Of a DNA stretch of 64,000 nt, positions 10,661-21,970 are shown piece by piece. The position numbers and the translations under genes are program-made. Within the stretch, counting starts at the first letter, position 1. Each line of letters starts with the position of its first letter. The notes beneath the pieces are model-generated. The model was not told the origin of the DNA, made no database searches, and saw only the letters and a program-made list of their open reading frames with translations. Location of the stretch: positions 9,268,001 through 9,332,000 of the forward strand of contig OU015653.1 in assembly GCA_907165275.2 (NCBI GenBank), in the 5' to 3' direction. Origin of the DNA: Zygaena filipendulae. Taxonomy: Eukaryota; Arthropoda; Insecta; Lepidoptera; Zygaenidae.

Positions 10661-12710
10661 AGGTACTTTGCATTTTTTTCGCCTTTCATTCCTCGTATTT
10701 CTAATATTTTCGTATTATTAATATTATATTATATATTATTAATATTGAATTCTGATTGAATTATAATAAAGTAATACCATGTTATTCGCAATTAAGAACG
10801 AATTTTCATTTTATCGCGCTCACCAATCGTCGACGATAAAAATGTGAGAAAATAACGACAAAGTAGACAAAAATACATTCAAAAGTGCCGCATGTTAGGG
10901 ATTGTCGACAATTTTATCATATATCGTTTTCTGCCATACAAACATTTTTTGCTGCCATGTTACCACTGGTAGACAAAACGATATAAGTACGAGTTTGTCG
11001 ACGAGAATCGATAAAAGGGCTCGATAAAATTTTGTCATGTGCCGCATCTTAGCTCCGCTGGTCACATAATAAGTGGATAACCAATTCATCAGACTTATAT
11101 ATTTGAAACATATGAAAAAACGAGGAAAGGTGACCTTAGTTGAGAGAATGACATCATGATGATGATGATGATGAAAGCTACAGACTAACTGTAGTATCAA
11201 AATCAGAAAATGAATACGGTTTTAAAAATACACGTTTTTCCTAGAAACAAAAATCACAAGGTTGAAAACGTATCGCTAGCTTTTATGTGACGCAGGATTA
11301 TAATAGGTAACATTTTTGTATGCCATAAGACAATACTTTGTAAATGTATTTTTTTTATCTTCTTTGATCAATAATTTAATAATAATTTTCGCGGCGAGTT
11401 ATTTTAACACGACATATTGTGATCGTCATAGTAATCATATACTTATGGATAATATCATTGGGTCATCTATTTATCTATTATATTATTTAGAACAGTAGGT
11501 AGGTAATTCACATTAAATAAGTACTTATATAATATGCGGGTCGCTTATATACAAAGTCCGAATAGTGAATCGGTGAAGGCGTCAGCACGTATCCCGTACT
11601 ACGCCACCAGTCGAACGTTGAGACTCCCGGGATGTCTGACTTTTTCTACTCGATTTGTCTATTTCATTCATGGAGTACGTTGACAAACTATATTGGTCCG
11701 AGCCGCTGACAACACTCATAATGAGAGCAGCCGGCGCGAACCAATGAGCAACCATTAGATACCTAATAATAATCGTTCCAGTTCCAAAAACCACCTATGA
11801 CGACGTAACGGAAAATATCGCAAAATTTCTAAAATTTCCGTATCTACCGTGCGATAAAGAACTTCGTTCTAAAAATAGATTAAGTACAGAAACATAGGTG
11901 TTGTTAAAATTTAAAATTACACTAATATCAGTCATCACCAGTAAAGTCAAGCTTATTGGTAGAAAAAATAAACTGCGACTAGGTATCTTACCTCGTAATT
12001 TAATCCCACGTGAGGCCACGTGACACGTGACTATCCGTGCGAATACACCTACTACATATATAACTATAGCTTGGGTATCTATAAATTATTTAATTTGCAC
12101 AAAACAGGTTCTTGTTTTTACTGCGCATAAAAAATAACGGTTGTAGCAATTCGCGTCACAAACCTACATAAATAACAATCTAAATATTCTGAACCAAATC
12201 GAAAATGTAATAGGTAATACAGAAATAAATATACACATTACGTACTATATATTCGTAAATATTACATGAATTTAATTAAGTTGCTACATGATAACGTAAA
12301 ATATACTTTTTACCCTTTTTACTTAAAGAAATTCTTGGACGATTAAAAAATGTTTGCTTACTTACCTACTCGTATATAGGTATACCCTACCTACTGCGGT
12401 GTTGGATTGGTTTTCCTTATTTAAACCATTAAAATAAAAATCATTTTTCATTACAAATCCAAAGGCGTGTCAATGTTACATTTAGTATGTCTTTGGTCTT
12501 ATCCATGATCCATATCCACATCCACTTATGGTCTGTTTATGGCAATATTAATTTGGCAGTAAGAATCTATATAACTTGTCAACTGATTTATTACAGATAT
12601 TCGAAAAGTGATTTATTAAAAAAATATATACCAAATATTGATATAGCTAGAATTTCACTTAGTTAAATAGTAGATTTAACACAATGTTTGATTTTACATT
12701 TTATCCGTTT
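10661..12710. other. intergenic, no gene seen
   Basis: Contains an (ATG)n microsatellite at about 11153-11174 and a 14-bp direct repeat (GTGCCGCAT then TTAG) at about 10886 and 11038. The longest open frame (101 codons, minus, 10895-11200) runs through the microsatellite and has no domain. Confidence 0.45.
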
Positions 12711-12874
12711 TCTATACCTAATAATATTATAAAGAGCTAAAGTTTGTGAGTTTGTGACGTTGTGGGGGGTAATCTCTGGATCTACTAAATCGATTTTGAA
12801 AATTCTCTCACTCATAGGAAGCTACAGTGATCCTTAGTGACATAGGGTACTTTTTATCCTGGAATTCCCGCGGG
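12711..12874 (+). mobile_element. Lep1-type Helitron, 3' truncated
   Basis: It has the AATATTATAAAGAGCTAAAG head, the GGATCTACTAAATCGATTTT block and GGAATTCCCGCGGG, then stops. It belongs to the same subtype as the elements at 2577-3025 (minus) and 20163-20374. Confidence 0.7.
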
Positions 12875-13736
12875 TTATGTACGCGAGTCATGTTATAGTA
12901 CGCTATCACTGTCTTTTCAACATTGAATTATTTTTCGCCATAGCACCTTCAAGAAATGATGGTAGGCTCCCGGCATTCGACAGGAGCACAGCTGCGCACG
13001 CGCTTAGAATTAATGAAAACACCCGTGAGAATACCACGGTACCCAAATACAGTAGCAAAGAGCATCATTACCAAACGTATTGTTTAAAAGATCATTACTA
13101 AAATATACGTAAAAAAAATATGGGTTAAAAAGTAATTTCTGATTATTATAGTCACACACGCACAGTTGTTGAAAGTACAAGTTTATTCTAGATTTGTGTA
13201 ACCATTACCGTCTTATAATTAATTTTAGAGTACGATGTCGCAGGCCTGTGTCCCAAAAAGCCCAACAATCGGAATACATGCATGCGGAATTCACGTGCAG
13301 CTGGTCCAAGGTTTTGTCAGCTAACAAACATCAGCACGAGCACCCGAACGTGACCTCACGAGTAACTATATGCATGTCTCTTACGCAGGTATGGGCCACG
13401 TGACGACGCATTCCTCGTAGCACAGCGCAGTGTGAATATGTGACTCCCTTAACACAATACCGAAGTAATGCATAAGAAATCATTGTCATTACTAAGTACT
13501 CAGCTAAGATCACGTATCGTAGCCTGATCGTAGAGGTGACTACAACATGATGTGCATGACTACTTTAATATGAAAATGGTCTCTTCTCTCGCACATCTGA
13601 CATCACTAGTCGCTGCCGCTGCAAGCTCGCTGCGCTTGCTTGACTCGCACGCAGTTGCAACTTGAAACCTAAACTGATACATCAGTTTAAAGTTTAAAGT
13701 AGTCTGCATAAAGCACATCATGGTGTTATATTATAA
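12875..13736. other. intergenic, no gene seen
   Basis: Several short open frames without domains. Nothing recognised. Confidence 0.4.
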
Positions 13737-13963
13737 CTAGTTGTGCCCCTCGGTTTCACCCGCGTTAATTTAGAGCTCCCGCGGGAATTCCGGCATAAAA
13801 AGTACCCTATGTGTTAATCTGATATATAAGCTATACTATTGTAAAGTTTCATTGAAATCCATCCAGTAGTTTTTGCGTGAAAGAGTAACAAACATCCATC
13901 CATCCATCTATCCATCCATACATACATACTTACAAACTTTCGCATTTATAATATTAGTAAGGA
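13737..13963 (-). mobile_element. Lep1-type Helitron with (CATC)n
   Basis: It starts CTAGTTGTGCCCCTCGG on the plus strand and ends ATAATATTAGTAAGGA, flanked by A and T. A (CATC)n-like microsatellite sits next to the head at about 13895-13930. Confidence 0.85.
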
Positions 13964-14505
13964 TATGATTCCATAATACACAGATATTTAATAAAATGGT
14001 CTGGAATAAAATTATGTGACCATTATACGATCATGTACATATTGGCCTGTCTGTACATGCATTATACGAAAAATACTATAGTCCTTTTAAAATGTAGATA
14101 TTGGTAGGCTAAGCTCCATCAACATACTAAAAGTATAAGGCAACCTCTAAGATATTACTTATCTCGATACCTACATCAATATTTCTGTGGCAATCTGGAA
14201 TTCATACACTAGTACCTAATACCTTGGGCAACAGCTAGTTTATGAATATAAATTCGATGTGCGCAAAAATAGGTCATAATATACATAAGGCACTAGTATT
14301 ATTGAGTGTGGTATCAGGGTATTCAACCCAGAGCAAATATATTAACAGAGGACATGTAGGCCGGGAAGGCGCGCCACTGTTGCTAAGGAAGTTAGAGCAA
14401 ATGCTCTAACTTCTTTTGCTGCCATCCCATGAATTCCCAAAACTATGAATTTTGAAAACAGTGACTAAGTAAAAACATAACCAAAAAGAGTTTAATACAT
14501 TTCTT
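13964..14505. other. intergenic, no gene seen
   Basis: A short inverted repeat with arms GAAGTTAGAGCAAATG and CTCTAACTTCTTTTG-like lies around 14388-14420. Nothing else recognised. Confidence 0.35.
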
Positions 14506-14920
14506 TACGTTCGTTGATGAATGTTTTAGTGCGTGATAGTTATAGTTGGACATAGATAAGCAATAGTGTGTTAACCCACACTGGAGAAATTTTGAGTAAA
14601 TCAAGTGTTTTAAAATTATAGCGCCATTTTCTGACAACATTTTTTATGTTCAATATTTAGTTACATACTTAAACAATGTAATAAGACAAACACATAATTA
14701 ATTAAAAAAAGTTCCCTAACTCTCAATAAATCTTTCTGAATAGGTAACTTAATTTTGTGGGTAAACATGTTATTGCTTATCTGCGTGCAGTTAATAGTTT
14801 TGTGTGCGAAAATCACCCGGCGACACCGGTTGTCATCTGTTTTCATACGAAAATAAGTTGATGTCCCTTCTATCTATTATTTTCTGTTCTGTGGGATTCA
14901 CTATGGCCAACAGCATTCCG
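14506..14920 (+). repeat. dispersed repeat hosting a MITE insertion
   Basis: Flanking 14548-14788 is a repeat with GTTGATGAATGTTTTAG on the left and AGTTTTGTGTGCGAAAATCA, CCCGGCGACAC and CCCTTCTATCTATTA on the right. The same order without the insert occurs at 40425-40560, and a diverged copy is at 51745-51850. Confidence 0.6.
14548..14788 (-). mobile_element. MITE family B, 4-bp target duplication AGTT
   Basis: 241 bp with inverted ends GGACATAGATAAGCAATAG and GCACGCAGATAAGCAATAA (reading inward). It is flanked by AGTT on both sides (14544-14547 and 14789-14792). Two more copies are at 22905-23139 and 40952-41186. Confidence 0.8.
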
Positions 14921-15091
14921 TCTATAACACGCATGCATGTGACACAATCCCAAACTCTCTATATGGCAAAAAATCACAATTTAGTAGTTTGTATGCTATC
15001 GTTTTTTTTTTTAATTTAACTTCTATAAGCTGGGAATTAGTCATTTTTGTGGCACATCTACTATCTTTAAATGAGCAATTGTATATATATA
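14921..15091. other. unassigned
   Basis: Short T-rich stretch, nothing recognised. Confidence 0.3.
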
Positions 15092-15302
15092 CTAGTTGTG
15101 CCTCACGGTTTCACCTGCGTTAATTTCAGAGTTCCCGCGGGAATTCCGGGATAAAAAGTACCCTATGTGTTAATCTAATGTATAAGCTATATTACAGTAC
15201 AGTTTCATTTAAATCCATCCAGTAGTTTTTCGTGAAAGAATAACAAACATCCATCCATCCATACACACTTACAAACTTTCGCGTTTATAATATTAATACG
15301 AT
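15092..15302 (-). mobile_element. Lep1-type Helitron
   Basis: Same subtype as 13737-13963: CTAGTTGTGCCTCACGG at the tail, (CATC)n near the head, AATATTAATACGA-like 5' end. Confidence 0.8.
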
Positions 15303-15309
15303 ACTTATA

Positions 15310-15460
15310 TAATAATATAATCTGAATCTCGGAAACGGCTCCAACTATTTTCATGAAATTTGGTATGCCGAGGTTCCGGGGGCGATTAATCGATCTACCT
15401 AGGTTTAATTTTTAGAAAACGTCGTTTTATCCGTGTTTTCAGGCAATGAAATAGTATATT
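15310..15460 (+). repeat. dispersed repeat family C, copy 1
   Basis: It contains CGGAAACGGCTCCAAC, TTTTCATGAAATTTGGTATG, GCGATTAATCGATCTA and GTCGTTTTATCCGTGTTTTC. A second copy lies at 59750-59900. Class not identified. Confidence 0.6.
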
Positions 15461-15469
15461 TCATTATAA

Positions 15470-15579
15470 GTGCGGAAAGCCTGTCATTGCAAAGAGTTCC
15501 GACATATGTCTACCCGAGCCGAGGCGCAGCCGAAGGTGAGGGTTGACAGTCGGAACTAGTTGCAATGACGGTTCCGCAC
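15470..15579. mobile_element. 110-bp MITE-like inverted repeat
   Basis: The left arm GTGCGGAAAGCCTGTCATTG and right arm CAATGACGGTTCCGCAC pair over about 33 bp, through the inner GAGTTCCGAC/GTCGGAAC. The loop is G+C-rich. Confidence 0.6.
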
Positions 15580-15595
15580 GTGTACTGAACAACTA

Positions 15596-15887
15596 TTTTT
15601 AATACAGTTGCGAAAAAAATGAAGAAATTTAATAAAATATCAAAAACACAACAAACTCAACTAAGTTCCAACTGTGATCAAGAGATGGCGCTAGTCGTAT
15701 TAGTAATGCGAAACGTACGTTTCGCAATGCAAAAAAGTGTGTCAAAGTCGTGTCGCCATTTGACAGTTGGCAAAGAGAACGCACGAGTTCGGGAAAGGTA
15801 AACAAAAAGCTCGAGTATGTAATAGCCCACATCCCGAACGCTAAACGTCCCTGCAATACGCCACTTTTTGAGCAACTGTATTAAAAA
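15596..15887. mobile_element. 292-bp element with 16-bp TIRs and a 20-bp palindrome
   Basis: The ends TTTTTAATACAGTTGC and GCAACTGTATTAAAAA are inverted copies. Inside, at 15707-15726, TGCGAAACGTACGTTTCGCA is a perfect 20-bp palindrome. Open frames crossing the element look like artefacts. Confidence 0.55.
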
Positions 15888-16064
15888 ATTCGTGTTTTTC
15901 TAGGTAAGAACAGATGGCGCTATACACAACGAGCGAAGCTCGGTGACCCATATATTTATCATAAAATGGAGCGTGTTGGGAGTAATAGTGAAGCGTCGCG
16001 GATCCCTGTAGTATTTAAGAAACATACGATATTATAATATGTTTGTAAGACTCGTTTGATTTTT

Positions 16065-16200
16065 TAACCGACTTTCAAAAAGTTATTACTGTATGTTTTT
16101 TTATGTATGTTCACCGTTTATATTATCTACTCGAAGACGGTTGGACCGATTTGGCAAATTATTTTATAGAAAAGAGTTTAATTGTAATAGAACTCTTTTG
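16065..16200 (+). repeat. AACCGACTTC-family fragment
   Basis: TTTTTTAACCGACTTTCAAAA leads into CTCGAAGACGGTTGGACCGA. The fuller member of this family is at 38117-38761. Confidence 0.5.
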
Positions 16201-16208
16201 TTTTATAA

Positions 16209-16483
16209 TCTATATTTATATAAATATGAATCCCCATTTCCCTTGGTCACGGCATCACGCGTGAACGCGGCTGGACCAAATTTCGCTATTTCTTTTTTTG
16301 TTGTGTTTGTTATTTTAAGTAGAAGAAGTCAAGAGTATGACAGAATTTTAGCGTTCCTGCGGGATTCCGAAACCCACGCGGGTGTATCTCCAAAACGGTC
16401 AGCCGGATTTTGACGAGACTTTCACTGCTAATTAGCTGATGTTATAATCAGTAAATTACGCGGGTGAAATGGGGCGCAGCTAT
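16209..16483 (+). mobile_element. Lep1-related Helitron, type 2 head
   Basis: It has TCTATATTTATATAAATATG and CCCTTGGTCACGGCATCACG, the CCTGCGGGATTCCGAAACC block and a tail GGGCGCAGCTA. Confidence 0.8.
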
Positions 16484-17793
16484 AAGTTACTAATATAGTT
16501 ACCCACTCCGATTTTTGGAGATATCTAATAGGATTTCTTCTCATAGCATTTTTTCTAGTTCTCATAAAACGGAAACCGTTAGAGATATTGTATTTTTTTT
16601 TTAGGAAAGCTAAAAAAATAATTATATAGAGAACAGAGTGACGTTCCAGGCTGGTTAGAATTACTGTTTTTTTTTTTATTCCTTTAGGTGAGAAATAGTA
16701 TCCATTGATTTAAAAAAAAAGTTGATATGTAGGTAGGTTGTATTCAATATCAACGTGTTTGCTATTCAATAAATTACAAAAAATAAGGTACGAGTGTACT
16801 CGAGTGTACCTACACGATATGAATATTTGATACGTAAATACGTAGGTACGTTGTGAATAGTTGCAGTTACATAAAATTTTTCCTATTTTTTTTTGTAATA
16901 GCAAAAAATAAAAATTATTATTTAACTTGACTACCAACCAAATAGGTACCTAGTACAAAATAAATATAAACCATTGAAAGTGGTTTGTCTTTTAAACAAA
17001 AGTTAAATTTCTATTCATAAACACTGTAGGTATTGTACAATTGCTTTTCCGTTCTGTTACATTTCTATATAATTTTTTAAAGATCCTTTAGAGTTTAGAC
17101 CCCTAAAACAATGGAGAACTTTCGCTTTAAACGACTTTCTATTTCTAAGGGCGTCAAGTTTACGACCATCATGACAAAATTGTATTGTTATCTGGAATTT
17201 CTCCGAAACTGTTACCCAAAGCGGTTGAATACTGTCAAAATATCTTCATTTGTAAATCAATTGGATCATACGCGGCACGGCATAGGTACACTGCAATACG
17301 CTATACGAGTATAAAAGTAAAGCAATACATTGTTTGGATTCTGTATTGTCCCAATACTTAAGTTCAACATAATATTTTTTTTGCTTCGAGACGTTCAGTA
17401 CTATTAGGTATTGTGTACTTCATAGAAGAAAAAAATCAAACAAAAAACAAAACAATCTGTTATAACTTCTTGACTTCTGTTGCAGTCACGATTTGAATTC
17501 GTTTTGTTTTCAGTGGAATTATGAAAATATGTAGATTGAAGGTATTATATTATTAAAAAAATCCTTATGGATACAAAGTGTGCTAACAAAGATAAGAATA
17601 TCATTGAACCATTTGAAATTTATAATATATATAAAAAACCTAATGATTAAAATTTTACATTGAATTTTTCGTGACATGTAATTTTTAAAATTTTAATCAT
17701 TCTAATTTAAAAAAAAATGTAATACTGTTAAAATTTGCCGTGACAAACAGACTTGAGCCATGAGTAGGTAGATAAAAGTATAAAATATGTAAT
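16484..17793. other. intergenic, no gene seen
   Basis: AT-rich. A hairpin with 16-bp arms (AATGATTAAAATTTTA and TAAAATTTTAATCATT) spans 17643-17701. Open frames are short and domain-free. Confidence 0.45.
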
Positions 17794-17976
17794 GATATAT
17801 ACTATTTAAATGCGAGTTTATTTGTTTGTTTCGCTTCCACGCCTCAACAGCTTTGCCAATTATCATGAAATTTAATATACACGTTGTCAGGGGTACAGAG
17901 AAGGACAGGACAGGACTTTTCCGGAATTCCCACGAGAACTCCAAAATTAACGCGGATGAAACTGCGGAGAACAGTT
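17794..17976 (+). mobile_element. Lep1-type Helitron, diverged
   Basis: The ATTTAAATGCGAGTTT head, the ATCATGAAATTTAATATACA block and the GATGAAACTGCGGAGAACAG tail are recognisable but mutated. Confidence 0.7.
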
Positions 17977-19329
17977 AATAATTAAAAATGGTTTTCAAAT
18001 GTAATACTAAATGTGTAATGTGACGCGTAATGAAGGTAATATTATTAAAGAAGTTTTGCTTCAACAACTAATAACTTTTCAATGCCCACTTTTAACAGTC
18101 TTCTGAGTTTAACACCTCAATCTTCAACAGTTGAAGGAATAGGTACATCACAAAAAAAGATTTTTTTAATTTACAAAACTATAAATGACGGAAGCGCCAT
18201 GCGCTGTCTTTCCCGCCAACAACTTTTTATTTTTATTAAAATTACAATAATAACAAAATGAAGTAATCATGTATGTAGAATATGAATGGTGCAAGATGCA
18301 AAAAATTTACCGCTACAACTTTATTAGAGCGGGTACAAATAACTCAACCTGACAATATTTTATAATATCTTCTTTTTATGATTATTATTTTTTTATTTAT
18401 TTTTTTTATAGAAAAAAGTACATTTACTTTTTAATTTTTACTATTTTTAATCTCTAACCTCACAACCAATCCCTTCGGGGGCACGTCAAAAAAAATCAAG
18501 ATAGTCGTGAGTTTTAATGTAGCCGGTATTGAAATAATGTATCTGTGGCTTAACAAAAACATGACGTCTTTCTGTTTGTCTCACTCATTACCATGGTTAA
18601 GGCCCCATAGCCACGAGAGAACGTACTTTCACGTAAGTTGGCCAAAGTGAAATGACCGCTGCTGACCATTTTGGAAGTTGCGTCATTCATGATTCGAGAC
18701 TTGAATATCTTTTTACTGACGGCTTGGTATTATGTTATTAACATTAAGAATTTTTACGTTTATAAGATAGGTTGCATAAAACAGGACTAGGAGAAAAAAT
18801 TGTATCTACCTATACACCTTTTGATATGACTTCGTTAACTATCGGCGGTGACTCAGTGGGAATTGTGCCGTCGGAATAAGACATATAAGACAAACATGTT
18901 TAGTTATTCGCAACAATGTAAAAAAATAAATTAGGTAGCATGTGAATAATAATAAGTATTCAAAGAGCGTTCCACATTGAAAAACCGTGTTTTGCCAGTG
19001 ATCGCGTTCAAGTTCAACAGCCACAGTCGCCGGCGCAACGCGCCGAGCGACGAAGGATAACTCGACCCACTTGTGGTTCCCTGACCTCTACAGCCTAGCA
19101 AAACGATGTTCCACTCTCTCGCACACGTTTGCCTCGTAATTACTGCTCTCTCGTTCACTCCCGGAATATTTTCTCGCCATACGGCGTATTAGGAAAATGG
19201 CGCACAAACGCAGAGGCTACTAGCACCAATATTTTCAGGGGTAAATTTACCGTTAGGTGTCAATTTAATTATATTCTCTTGTATCTTTCGTCATGTACAG
19301 AACGCACACCAGGGCCGATAGATTTTAAT
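17977..19329. other. intergenic, no gene seen
   Basis: A T-rich tract at 18360-18450 and a small G+C patch near 19010-19060. Nothing recognised as a gene or element. Confidence 0.4.
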
Positions 19330-19492
19330 TCGTAAAATACTTATAAATGCGAATGTAAGTTTGTCTGTTTCTTAGATTGTTATATTTACGCTTTCACTCC
19401 TTAACGGCTCTACCCTCCTCAATCGTCACAAAATTTTGCATGGACTTTGTCAGGGATAAATTAAGACGGGTGAAACAGCGGGTAAAAGCTAA
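19330..19492 (+). mobile_element. Lep1-type Helitron, internally deleted
   Basis: The head ATACTTATAAATGCGAATG and GCTTTCACTCCTTAACGGCT run straight into a short GGGTGAAACAGCGGGTAAAA tail. Confidence 0.7.
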
Positions 19493-19794
19493 TAATACCA
19501 TAAATTTCGCTATGCGAGAATGTTCAATGAATGATGTTCATTTGAATAATTGGTTAAGAATTGACGGCTTACGGTTATTTTTTGCAAATATTTCATTATG
19601 AGCTGGCTTAGGTTGAGAATAAGCAAGTTTTTTAATTGAGAATCATAGTATTATCCACAATTAATAAAATAATATCTATTTAGGTATTACATTTTTCGAT
19701 AAAGAACTGATTATTCTGGTTGACCAAGTGAGTTATTGTTATAGTAGGTAAAGTAGTTACAGCAATTGATTTTATCTATTACATAATTCATTCT

Positions 19795-19870
19795 TTTAAA
19801 CTTTCAGCACATCATGATACAAAAGGCAGACTTGGTTTTACAGAGACATCTGCAAGTCAACCGTCATGTC
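19795..19870 (-). mobile_element. LINE 3' tail fragment
   Basis: CACATCATGATACAAAAGGC followed by AGACTTGG matches, in diverged form, the minus-strand tail seen at 2085-2170. Confidence 0.4.
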
Positions 19871-19951
19871 AAAAATAACAAAAACAATATTTATATTATG
19901 TTAGGTACACTCTCTTATTTCGTCTGAGGGTACACTAAAGATTCTTCCAAT

Positions 19952-20472
19952 AATGGGCTAGTTGACTAATTATTTTTTTAGTCCGGTTTGTAGATTAATA
20001 AAAAATATTGTACAAGTATTTTTTTTACGTAGGTAATCAATAAATAACAGCGATATAATGTGTTGAAATTTTGCGTGACGTCACTATTCGGTGCAGTTTG
20101 TATGGACGCTTATAGCGGTTAATGACGTCACGAGCCCCCACCCCAAACTTTAATGCACTATATCAATACTAATATTTTAAAGAGCAAAATTTGTGAGTTT
20201 GGGGGTTTGTAAGTTTGTGACGTTGAAGGGGGTAATCTCTGGATCTACTGAACCGATTTTGAAAATTCTTTCACTTATAGGAAGCTAAAGTGATCTTGAG
20301 TGACACACTTTTTATCCCGGAATTCCCACAGGTAGTCCGAAATTACCGCGGGTGAAACCACGAAGGCCAGCTAGTCTATGTATATTTTCATTAATTTGAA
20401 AAAGCAAAAAAAAACGTCATTTTTTTACATTCTGACTGACGGACTATAATTAGAATTTTGATTTTCAAAACT
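19952..20472 (-). mobile_element. MITE family A, copy interrupted by a Helitron
   Basis: The outer parts (19952-20162 and 20375-20472) are the two halves of MITE A in reverse orientation, with AGTCCGGTTTGTAGATTA at one end and ACGGACTATAATTAGAATTT at the other, and two GACGTCA motifs inside. Comparison with copies 1 and 2 places the break in the short AT-rich stretch before TGTATATTTT. Confidence 0.75.
20163..20374 (+). mobile_element. Lep1-type Helitron inserted in MITE A
   Basis: It begins TCAATACTAATATTTTAAAG and ends GGCCAGCTAG. The flanks are A on the left and T on the right, with no duplication when compared with the uninterrupted MITE A copies. Confidence 0.85.
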
Positions 20473-20474
20473 CG

Positions 20475-21081
20475 TCAATACAAGGCGAATGTCTCGAACT
20501 TCTCGAAGCAACTAATTGGCTAAAAAATTACGTGTAAGAGCAGCTTTAGAGGTCGCAACGGATTTAACCAATTCAGTTGTGTCATAGCATAATAACACCG
20601 ACCGGTGACAGACCGCAAACGGGACAAAGAGTTAAAAGGCGTAACGTCACCATATAAGAGAGGAGCTAGCGTGCTGAATTTCATTTTCTAAAACCCGATT
20701 ACACGAGTGAGGTGACGCAAGGCAAATTCAAGGTCAACTAACGGCTGATGCACAAGGATCGAAACCGAAAGGCTTTTGAAAACGAACTCAAAGGGAGTGA
20801 TCCCGTTATCCTGCCGGATTGTTGAGATGGAAAGCTCCCGTTAAAGTTGTGCGCCGATGCGAGTGTTTCTCGAAGGTAACGTAACGAACAGCTGAATCGC
20901 CTAATGCATTTGACAAAACTTTAGTTGGGAATGCCGGAGCAAAATCAGGCGCAAGTCGTACAACTGCAGTCTTATATAATGTTAGTAGGTACTTCCATAT
21001 CTCAAGTTATTAAAAATTTTGTTTACGTCACTGATGATGGTTTTTCTTCTGCCCGTAAAACACAGTATCTATCTTCTTCTA
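20475..21081. other. less AT-rich stretch, no gene seen
   Basis: About 20560-20960 is richer in G+C than its surroundings and unlike the other repeats, but has no open frame of note. It may be an unrecognised exon-poor or regulatory stretch. Confidence 0.3.
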
Positions 21082-21200
21082 TCTATACTATAATAAAAGA
21101 GTAGAATTCTGTACATTGAATATTTTTACTTAAAATTGAGAGGGGTGATAAAAGAAGAGTAACGAAGCCAAAAAAAAGTTTTTTAAATTCTCAAAAACAT
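21082..21200 (+). mobile_element. Lep1-related Helitron, type 4 head, truncated
   Basis: TCTATACTATAATAAAAGAG and GGGGTGATAAAAGAAGAGTA match the 5' part of the complete copy at 41374-41665. The 3' part is lost. Confidence 0.65.
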
Positions 21201-21219
21201 GTTACGGGGATCATAACAA

Positions 21220-21457
21220 TCCTTACTATTATTATAAATGCGAAAGTGAGTTTGTTTGTTTGTTACGGTCGAGAAGGATCATAGGGTACTTTTATTCCGG
21301 AATCCCCACGGAAACTCCGAAATTAAAGCGAGTGAAACTGTATTAAATTTTGCATACTACACGTTGGGTACAGAACAGGATATAGAGTATCTACTGTTAT
21401 CCCGTAATTTCCGTGGGAACTCCAAAATTAACGCGGATGAAACCGGGGGAACAGCTA
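21220..21457 (+). mobile_element. Lep1-type Helitron, internal dimer
   Basis: It begins TCCTTACTATTATTATAAAT and ends AACAGCTAG. The CCGGAATCCCCACGG...GTGAAACTGTATT block is followed by a second TTTTGCATACTACACGTTG-to-tail unit. The same dimer layout occurs at 29591-29876 and 36601-36914. Confidence 0.8.
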
Positions 21458-21545
21458 GTATAATAATATAACGAATAATGTTTGTTAATTGATATGTATA
21501 TTTTTCTTTAAAATAAAATATTAGTAATTGTGGTTAAAGAAAAAA

Positions 21546-21766
21546 ACCCTAACTCCACAAGGCCTAACTTCTCAAACTCTGCATCTTAGTCAGAATATGT
21601 GACTTGGCCATTTCGCTTCATTCACGTGAGCGTAAGGCAAAAAATGTATCCACTGTTAATTACTTTTCTATTATACAAAGGTTTTTGCAGTAACGAAACG
21701 GTCAAGCGACATAATATTCTGACCAAGGTGTAGAGTTTGTGAAGTTAGGCCTTGTAGAGTTAGGGT
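21546..21766. mobile_element. 221-bp MITE with about 75-bp TIRs
   Basis: The left arm ACCCTAACTCCACAAGGCCT and the right arm AGGCCTTGTAGAGTTAGGGT are inverted copies, extending inward through CTAACTTC, AAACTCT and TCAGAATAT. A short direct repeat TGTAGAGTT follows the right end. Confidence 0.75.
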
Positions 21767-21859
21767 GTGTAGAGTTATAAGCTTGGCTCTACATGAGATC
21801 TGACAACTTTTTGACAGTGCCCGTCATATGGACTCGTCTTGGCATCATTTTACAGGAAA

Positions 21860-21970
21860 ATGTTTTTGGTGGGATTTCATTTCTTTTTGTAAGTCAAAAT
21901 TGCGGAATTGGGTATGAAAATCAAAATTCTAATTAGTCCATCAGTTAGAAAATAAAAAAATAATAGACAC
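21860..21970 (+). repeat. two short element fragments
   Basis: TTTTTGGTGGGATTTCATTT matches the outer end of the palindrome at 26368-26980. Next to it, CAAAATTCTAATTAGTCC matches one end of MITE A. Confidence 0.5.

Noticed and set aside
10895..11200. 101-codon open frame with a histidine run
   Set aside because: The histidines come from an (ATG)n microsatellite read on the minus strand.
20560..20960. Less AT-rich stretch suspected to be rDNA or an exon
   Set aside because: No recognisable rRNA segment and no sustained open frame.
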